Below the pieces are notes generated by a model. It saw only the letters and a program-made list of their open reading frames with translations. It was not told the DNA's origin and made no database searches. A stretch of 28,750 bases of DNA from Candidatus Nanopelagicales bacterium. GTDB lineage: Bacteria > Actinomycetota > Actinomycetes > S36-B12 > GCA-2699445. Location of the stretch: assembly GCA_037045355.1 (NCBI GenBank), contig JBAOHO010000011.1:1-28750 (forward strand), given 5' to 3'. Shown in pieces: positions 24,047 to 28,750 of this stretch. Both the position numbers and the translations under genes were made by a program. Position 1 is the stretch's first letter; each line of letters opens with the position of its first letter.

Positions 24047-24923
24047 TCACGCGGCGGTCGACGTCGCCGTCGGCTGCTGGTGACGCATCGGGAAGTCCAT
24101 AGCCTTCGTGCCGGTGATCTCGAAGTCGGCGTTCATCACGACGACAACCATCGAGTCGTCCGCCTTCTTGACCATGGCGTAGAACTTCTTACCCTTCTTG
24201 TGAACGTCCATGACGGTGCCGCCGGGGAACTCCTCGAGCGCGGCCGCCTCGGCCTTCTTGAAGTTGGGCCCGGTCACGTCATGACCGAGCGGTCCGTGTC
24301 CGCGCTTGCCGTGGGGACCGCGCTTGCGGGGGTTCTCCACGGACTGGATGGTGTACTGCTCGTCGAGCAGCACGACCTTCTTCTTGCCGTTGTCCGTGCG
24401 CATCAGCACCGCGTAGCCCTCGCCGTCACGCACGAAGACGTGCAGGACCGTGGCGGCGGGATACTCCGCGAGCACCGCGTCGGTGGCCTTCTGCGTCTGC
24501 TCGTCGGTGGCTGGGGTGCCGGGGCCATGGCCGGGACCGCCCGGACCGCCGGCCGGCATCTCCTTCTGCTCGACGAAGGCGAAGTTCGCGTCGAGCACGA
24601 CGAGGGTGTGGGTGTTGTCGCTGGTCGTGACCATCACCAGGTAGTTGCCGCTGGCGTCCTTGTGGACGTGGTCCGCGGTGCCGGGTACGACGGCGAGGGC
24701 AGCGTCGATCGCCTTCTGGGCGTCCTCGCCGGTCACGATCTCGCCGGGACCGCGCTGGCCCATCGGGCCGCCCATCTGGCCGGGCCCGTAGCCCTGGGCA
24801 GGGGTGTGTCGGGGTGGAATCCGCATTGCTGTCGGCGGTGGCGATGGTCAGGCCTCCCGCGAGCGTGGCGCCCACGGCGAACGCCGCGATGCTTGCGCCG
24901 GCAACTGCGCCGATCTTCTTCAT
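24047..24923 (-). CDS. Secreted protein with three PepSY-like repeats, frameshifted near 24800
   Basis: The first frame gives a signal peptide (MKKIGAVAGASIAAFAVGA, then GGLTIATADS). A +1 shift near 24800 leads to the main frame. Three repeats of about 60 residues follow, beginning TGEDAQKAIDAALAVVPG, TDEQTQKATDAVLAEYPA and TGPNFKKAEAAALEEFPG. Each then has a strand pattern with YLVMV/YAVLM/FYAMV and LVVLDANF/VVLLDEQY/VVVMNADF, which is the PepSY layout of one helix and a small sheet. Gly/Pro-rich linkers join them. PepSY domains are often protease inhibitors or sensors outside the membrane. It stands directly upstream of a two-component system, so a regulatory link is likely. AAAGGA precedes the ATG. 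Joined length is about 290 residues. Confidence 0.75.
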
Positions 24924-24987
24924 GACGTGGGTCCTTTCGTCGTTGCCATCAGAGTCCGACGTCCCCGCGAGAGCCGAACGTGAAGAA

Positions 24988-25005
24988 GGTAAGAACCGGG
25001 TGAGA
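24988..25005. promoter_or_regulatory. Candidate response-regulator box before the PepSY-repeat gene
   Basis: GGTAAGA (24988-24994) and GGTGAGA (24999-25005) are heptamers separated by four bases, an 11-base period as used by OmpR/PhoP-type regulators. A third, looser copy GTGAAGA starts at 24980. They lie 57-82 bases upstream of the PepSY-repeat start. Confidence 0.4.
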
Positions 25006-25010
25006 GTCCC

Positions 25011-25935
25011 TCAGGTGCAGGGCCATACGGGCGACGCGGAGGTGCCGTCCAGGAAGGCCGTGATCGCTGTGGCGCTCTCCTGGGGCGCTTGGAAGAGCAC
25101 CGAGTGTCCGGCGGCCGGGACCCGCAGCAACTGCGAGTTCGGCAGCAACCCGGCCAGGGCCCGGCTGTTGGCCGGCGGTGTGATGACATCACGGCGTCCC
25201 ACCATCACCAGCACAGGCGTCTGCACGGCGCGCAGGGCAGCGGCGTTGCGGTTCGACCGCAGCCAGGGGTCCTCCGCTGCGACCATCGCGTCGTAGGTGG
25301 CGGCGGGCACTGTGGGCTGCGGGTAGCGACCCGACGTCGACGGCATCGTCGAGCCGGTCCAGGAACGCACGGCCCCGGCTCTGTGCACATCGGGTGTGGG
25401 GGTAGTTCGTCCGAAGGTACGTCTTCAGTCCCGCGTCCGGATCGCTGTCGGCACGCTGGACCCAGCGCGGGCCGAGGCTGGCGCGGTCACCGCCCGGATT
25501 GGTCCCGACGAGGATGGCCCGGTCCACGCGCTCAGGATGCCTGCGCAGCAGCTCCTGCACCACGAATCCGCCCATCGACCAGCCCAGGACGTCGGCACGC
25601 TGCACGCCGATGTCGGTCATCAGTTGGGAGGTGGCGCCGGCCATGCCCGCGAACGTCGTGCGAGCCGGGGCTGTCGAATCGCCGAGGCCCGGGTAGTCGA
25701 AGACGATGACCCGGCGTTCGGAGGCAAGTGCCGAGAGGAACGCGGGATCCCACTCGGCCATCGGTGAGCCGGTGCCGTTGAGCAGCAGCAAGGGGCGGCC
25801 GGTCCCCAGTTCGGACCAGGCGATCCCGTGGGCGCTCACCTGCGGATCGATGCGGGGCTCGGGGGGCGCCGGTACGGCCGGAGTCGACCCGCATGCCGTC
25901 AGCAGCAGGAGGATCGACACCCACCACGCACGCAT
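25011..25935 (-). CDS. Alpha/beta-hydrolase lipoprotein, frameshifted near 25331
   Basis: The N-terminus MRAWWVSILLLLTACGS is a lipoprotein signal with the lipobox LTAC. The alpha/beta-hydrolase core follows: LLLLNGTGSPM (oxyanion-side loop), VIVFDYPGLGDS and the nucleophile elbow GWSMGG. In the second frame come GRRDVITPP with the acid and AAGHSVLF with the catalytic His. An extra G in a run of three near 25331 separates the parts; dropping it gives DVGRYPQPTVPAATY. The joined length of about 308 residues is normal. It would be anchored on the outer face of the membrane and act as an esterase or peptidase-like enzyme on an unknown substrate. The next gene on its strand is the PepSY-repeat gene, 87 bases away. 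Confidence 0.8.
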
Positions 25936-25972
25936 GCGCCCACTGTGACGCAGATGGCGTGCCGTGCGCGCC

Positions 25973-26406
25973 TCACGCGGTCAGCGGATTGATCCAGACA
26001 CAGCCGGTGAAGCGCGCGAAGTCGCTGTCGTTGGAGACGACCGGACCCCGTGCTCGATGGCCAGCGCTGCCAGTTGTGCGTCCGGTACGAGGTTGGCCGC
26101 GACGTGGGTCTCGGAGAGGAGTTGACGCAGCACCAGTGCGGTGTGCTGGGTCGCCGGCGGGATCCACACCGTCTCCTGGGCGAGCCAATCCTCGACGAAT
26201 GACCATGCTTGCTCGATCGACAGCGGCGACGCGTTGAGTCGTGGATGAGTTGAGATCCGGAGGAACGCGCCGATCGTCTGCCACGGCAGCCCAACCCGCC
26301 TGGGGCTGTTGACGGCATCCTCGAGCCACCGCGCGGCGCGCTGGTGGAACGGGCTGGAGAGGTCGACGGCGTACAGCAGGATGTTGGCGTCAACGATCAT
26401 CGTCAT
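25973..26406 (-). CDS. PIN-domain toxin (VapC-like), frameshifted near 26043
   Basis: The start region reads MTMIVDANILLYAVDLSSPFH with the first catalytic Asp, then EQAWSFVEDWL and NLVPDAQLAALAIEHG with a further Asp. After a break near 26043 the frame changes to VVSNDSDFARFTG and ends CVWINPLTA, with the last Asp. One missing base in the CC before GGTCGTC explains the break. The joined protein has about 144 residues. It resembles VapC toxins whose targets are tRNA or rRNA. The ATG at 26406 overlaps the antitoxin gene by 17 bases; ATG 26400 is an alternative. The toxin can be active only if the frameshift is an assembly error. Confidence 0.75.
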
Positions 26407-26617
26407 CCAGGGCGTCGAGGACGTCGGCGATGTTGCTGACATCGGCGCGCAGTCCTAGGTGAACACTGCGCTGACGGAACGGCCGATCGTGGACCGGCTG
26501 TGACATGCCGGCCCGGGCGAGTTCGTTGATGGCTGCGCTTGTCCCGATGCCGCGGTCGCGTCGCAGACGCTCGACCTCCGCGGCCACGTCATCGGCCAGT
26601 GTCACTGTCGTGCGCAT
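26390..26617 (-). CDS. Ribbon-helix-helix antitoxin (VapB-like)
   Basis: The protein has 75 residues and is intact. The N-terminus MRTTVTLADDVAAEVERLRR is a textbook RHH strand and first helix, followed by GTSAAINELARAGM as the second helix. The acidic tail ADVLDALDDDDR would bind the toxin. The gene is read with the overlapping PIN toxin. A -10 hexamer TAGCCT lies six bases before the ATG, and two 12-bp palindromes lie just upstream of it, so the antitoxin probably binds there and represses its own transcription. This pair and that at 17950-18615 are not closely similar. Confidence 0.85.
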   Translation of the reverse strand: MRTTVTLADDVAAEVERLRRDRGIGTSAAINELARAGMSQPVHDRPFRQRSVHLGLRADVSNIADVLDALDDDDR

Positions 26618-26623
26618 GGATCA

Positions 26624-26629
26624 AGGCTA
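26624..26629 (-). promoter_or_regulatory. -10 element TAGCCT of the second toxin-antitoxin operon
   Basis: On the minus strand TAGCCT is followed by six bases and the antitoxin ATG at 26617, so the message is leaderless. The element directly abuts the first operator palindrome. Confidence 0.6.
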
Positions 26630-26663
26630 GCATCATGATGCGATGACCACAGCATCATGATGC
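26630..26663. promoter_or_regulatory. Twin palindromic operator GCATCATGATGC
   Basis: The perfect 12-bp palindrome GCATCATGATGC occurs at 26630-26641 and again at 26652-26663, 22 bases apart, so both copies face the same side of the helix. They occupy the -10/-35 region of the antitoxin promoter. They also form the last codons and the stop of the aldo/keto reductase gene. Confidence 0.75.
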
Positions 26664-27568
26664 GGAATTAGAGCGGCGGCCCGGGTTCGGAGTCCGGGTA
26701 AAGCGACGCCTGCTCTGACCGGCAGCGCGGTCAACTCGTCCACTTCACGGATCGACATGCTGATCCTGGTCGCTTCCACCGAAGCCAATACCGTCTGCGG
26801 CCGGCTGCTGCCAGGGATCGGTATGACCACCGGGGACTGCCCGAGTAGCCACGCCAACGTCAGTTGTTGGGGGGTGACTCCGCGGGCATTGGCATGGTCG
26901 GCGAACGTCTCCGCCCCGGTCAACGGCGACCAGGGCAGATATGCGATCCCGTGCTCGGTGCAGATCTCCAGGACGTCGCTGTCCGCCCGATATCGCGGGG
27001 ACCGCTCGTTCTGGACGGCGACGATGCCGCCGTCGGCAGGTCCACCGGCGATCTCGAGAGCCCGCAGCAACATCGGCGAGGTCACGTTGCTGAGCCCGAT
27101 CCGTTGGGCAAGGCCGCGTTCCTGGACAGCCATCAGACCGGCGATCTGATCGTTGAAATGCACCGTCGGATCGGCGCGGTGGAGGAAGTACAGGTCGATG
27201 CTCGGGACGGCCAAACGTGTCGCCGAGGCCTCTGCTGCCCGCAGCAGGGCATCCGGTGTGCCGGCGCGGCCCCACACATCCCCGTCAGTGCCGGGGACCC
27301 GCGTGATGCCGCCCTTCGTGGCGATCACCGGCCGGCGCCCGGTGTACGACGAAACCGCTTCGGCCACAAGCTCCTCGTTGTGCCCGAGCCGCGCAGCATC
27401 CGGGGCGTAGATGTTCGCGGTGTCCAGCAGCGAGACCCCGGCGTCGAGTGCCGTGTGGATCGTGGCGATCGCCTGTTCCCGGCGGTCGATCATCCTGCGG
27501 CCGGACAGTTGCATGCAGCCCAATCCGAGCGGGAAGACGTCAAGATCTCCGATCCTGCGGTTGTCCAT
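26633..27568 (-). CDS. Aldo/keto reductase
   Basis: The protein has 311 residues and is intact. It is a TIM-barrel aldo/keto reductase with the catalytic tetrad visible: D49 and Y54 (LLDTANIY), K85 (IATKGG) and H130 (LYFLHRAD). PIPGSSRPQTVLASVEA near the C-terminus binds the NADPH phosphate. The N-terminus IGDLDVFPLGLGCMQLSG is typical of the bacterial general-stress/YajO-like group. Substrate is a small carbonyl compound, unspecified. The last ten codons (PHHDAVVIAS) and the stop lie within the twin palindrome that serves the neighbouring toxin-antitoxin genes, so this end may have been remodelled. The start follows the LCP stop by 28 bases on the same strand. Confidence 0.9.
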   Translation of the reverse strand: MDNRRIGDLDVFPLGLGCMQLSGRRMIDRREQAIATIHTALDAGVSLLDTANIYAPDAARLGHNEELVAEAVSSYTGRRPVIATKGGITRVPGTDGDVWGRAGTPDALLRAAEASATRLAVPSIDLYFLHRADPTVHFNDQIAGLMAVQERGLAQRIGLSNVTSPMLLRALEIAGGPADGGIVAVQNERSPRYRADSDVLEICTEHGIAYLPWSPLTGAETFADHANARGVTPQQLTLAWLLGQSPVVIPIPGSSRPQTVLASVEATRISMSIREVDELTALPVRAGVALPGLRTRAAALIPHHDAVVIAS

Positions 27569-27577
27569 GGCTCTACT

Positions 27578-27591
27578 GTCCCCCGGGGGAC
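27578..27591. repeat. Perfect 14-bp palindrome GTCCCCCGGGGGAC
   Basis: It fills half of the 28-base gap between the LCP stop and the aldo/keto reductase start. As RNA it could fold with a CCGG loop and act as a weak terminator or processing site; as DNA it could bind a dimeric regulator of the reductase gene. Confidence 0.4.
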
Positions 27592-27596
27592 CGCCA

Positions 27597-28724
27597 TCAG
27601 TCGATGGAGTTGAACAACTCCAACGCCTTGGGGGAGTCCCACTTCACAGCGTCCTGTCCGGCCACGAAGTACGTGCCCTCGACGGTGGGCACCGTCGTCG
27701 ACTGGCCCATCCCCATCGAGATCATCCCCATCGCTACCGCCAGGCGCATCTCATCGACGATGCCGGTGTTCTTGTCGACCGTGAGACTGTTGCCCGCTGC
27801 CGAAGCCGCGCCGAAGGAGCGCCACGGGAAGATCCAGGTGAGGGGGCTCATGGCGCGCTTGGCGACCGACGAGATGAACTCCTGTTGGCGTTCCACCCGG
27901 CCGAGGTCGCCCCGGGGGTCCGCGTAGCGCATGCGGACATACGCCAGGGCATCCGCGCCATCCATGGTCTGGCAGCCCTTCTTCACCTTCAAGCCGCTGT
28001 TGACGTCGTTGAACTTGCGGGTGGGGCACAATTTCACGCCGCCGAGGGCATCGGTGGTGTTCGCCACTCCGGCGAATCCGATCTCGACGTAGTTGTCGAT
28101 CTTCAACCCCGTGGTCTGCTCGACCGTGGTGGTCAGCAACTCGGGGCCGCCGTAGGCGAACGCGGAATTGATCTTGCCCTGGCCGTAGCCGGGAATGCCG
28201 ACCCAGGAGTCGCGCGGGATCGAGACGAGTGTCGGAGTCCCGAACAGCGGGACGTGCATGATCATGATCGTGTCGGTGCGCTGGCCTTCGGTGGAGCCGG
28301 TGTGCAACTTCTTCTGCTGGGCCTTCGTCAGGCCTTGGCGACTGTCGCTGCCCACGATGAGGTAATTGCGTCCCCACGAGGACGCGTCACTGGCTGGCAA
28401 CGCCGCCGTCTTCGACACCGATGTGGCGAAGACCGTGGCCACGGCAACCAGATACACGGTGAAGACGGCGACCACAGTGAGGATGATCCGCTTGGCGCCC
28501 CATTTGCGATGACGACGGCGGCCCTTGCGAGACGGTGCGATCGTGCGCGGGATCGGCGACTGCACGGGCCGTGGCGGCGCCCCGACCGGCCGCGGTGAGG
28601 AACCCACGCCGGCGCCCACCGGTTGCCGGGGTTCGGGCGCGCCGAGGCGCTGCGTCGGTTGCTCACCTGGCTCCGGACGCATCCACGACTCGAACTCCGG
28701 GGGCACATCCCCACTCTTGCTCAC
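27597..28724 (-). CDS. LytR-CpsA-Psr (LCP) family glycopolymer-peptidoglycan transferase
   Basis: The protein has 375 residues. A proline- and arginine-rich cytoplasmic head of about 78 residues is followed by one membrane helix (79-101) and the extracytoplasmic LCP domain. Hallmarks are YLIVGSDSRQG, RTDTIMIMHV (R149, D151), LVSIPRDSWVGIPGYGQGK (R171, D172) and the C-terminal YVRMRYADPRGDLGRVERQQ with the conserved Arg cluster. LCP enzymes transfer undecaprenyl-linked glycopolymers such as arabinogalactan, teichoic acids or capsule to peptidoglycan. The polysaccharide locus at the left end is a natural source of substrate, although the genes are 11 kb apart. The start is GTG 28724. The gene is complete and intact. 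Confidence 0.9.
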   Translation of the reverse strand: MSKSGDVPPEFESWMRPEPGEQPTQRLGAPEPRQPVGAGVGSSPRPVGAPPRPVQSPIPRTIAPSRKGRRRHRKWGAKRIILTVVAVFTVYLVAVATVFATSVSKTAALPASDASSWGRNYLIVGSDSRQGLTKAQQKKLHTGSTEGQRTDTIMIMHVPLFGTPTLVSIPRDSWVGIPGYGQGKINSAFAYGGPELLTTTVEQTTGLKIDNYVEIGFAGVANTTDALGGVKLCPTRKFNDVNSGLKVKKGCQTMDGADALAYVRMRYADPRGDLGRVERQQEFISSVAKRAMSPLTWIFPWRSFGAASAAGNSLTVDKNTGIVDEMRLAVAMGMISMGMGQSTTVPTVEGTYFVAGQDAVKWDSPKALELFNSID

Positions 28725-28750
28725 CCATACATGGTGCCCGACAAATACCT

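Noticed and set aside
24080..24925. Long plus-strand frame opposite the PepSY-repeat gene
   Set aside because: It mirrors the GC-rich codons of the real gene; the minus strand has a signal peptide and three consistent repeats.
12969..26046. Programmed ribosomal frameshifting or recoding as the cause of the many broken genes
   Set aside because: The breaks occur in unrelated families at unrelated sites, without a common slippery heptamer or downstream structure, and mostly as inserted single bases.
27411..28598. Long plus-strand frame opposite the LCP gene
   Set aside because: It is the antisense of a clearly recognisable LCP protein and has no coherent fold or motif.
1..28750. tRNA, rRNA or riboswitch genes
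   Set aside because: I saw no tRNA cloverleaf end sequences, rRNA blocks or recognisable riboswitch cores when reading through the intergenic regions; a covariance-model search would be decisive.

Overview
The window is high-GC DNA from what is most likely an actinomycete (phylum Actinomycetota). The reasons are the G/C-rich third codon positions, frequent GTG starts, an MprAB-like two-component system, an LCP-family cell-wall ligase with a long proline/arginine-rich cytoplasmic head, RHH/PIN toxin-antitoxin pairs, and many genes whose start codon lies 6-7 bases downstream of a TANNNT -10 element (leaderless transcription). I cannot name the genus. The sequence looks like an assembled environmental or draft contig, because many genes are broken by single-base indels that are mostly insertions.

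Region 1 (about 1-16,200) is a surface-polysaccharide locus. It holds a Wzy/WaaL-like membrane protein, two FkbM methyltransferases, two GT4 and one GT2 glycosyltransferase, a Wzx-type flippase, an SGNH-like enzyme, a CgeB-like glycosyltransferase, a GT11 alpha-1,2-fucosyltransferase, another small methyltransferase, the GDP-L-fucose pair gmd and fcl, a truncated nucleotide-sugar dehydrogenase, a WecG/TagA glycosyltransferase and a second Wzy/WaaL-like protein. The genes form short, strand-switching units. The core run 2331-7656 is one operon with overlapping starts and stops. GDP-mannose would be converted to GDP-fucose by Gmd and Fcl and added by the GT11 enzyme. WecG would add a sugar at the lipid-linked stage, Wzx would flip the repeat unit and a Wzy-like protein would polymerise it. 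The LCP protein at the far right is the kind of enzyme that attaches such polymers to peptidoglycan. A degraded IS481-like transposase start lies at 7.8 kb.

Region 2 (about 16,200-21,850) is mixed housekeeping and accessory: a phosphoribosyltransferase, a DUF2804 protein, a VapBC-type toxin-antitoxin pair, a TSUP (TauE/SafE) transporter, an agmatinase-like ureohydrolase and a secreted endonuclease/exonuclease/phosphatase-family protein.

Region 3 (about 21,850-28,750) carries an envelope-stress-like unit on the minus strand: a secreted protein with three PepSY-like repeats, then an overlapping response regulator and sensor kinase. It is followed to the right by a lipoprotein alpha/beta-hydrolase, a second VapBC pair with a twin-palindrome operator, an aldo/keto reductase and the LCP protein.

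The most notable signals are the repeated leaderless promoter geometry, the back-to-back overlapping -10 elements between gmd and fcl, the two toxin-antitoxin operators (one embedded in the 3' end of the neighbouring gene), the triple-PepSY protein with a candidate regulator box, and the uneven, insertion-biased distribution of frameshifts. I did not find a clearly new defence or mobile system.
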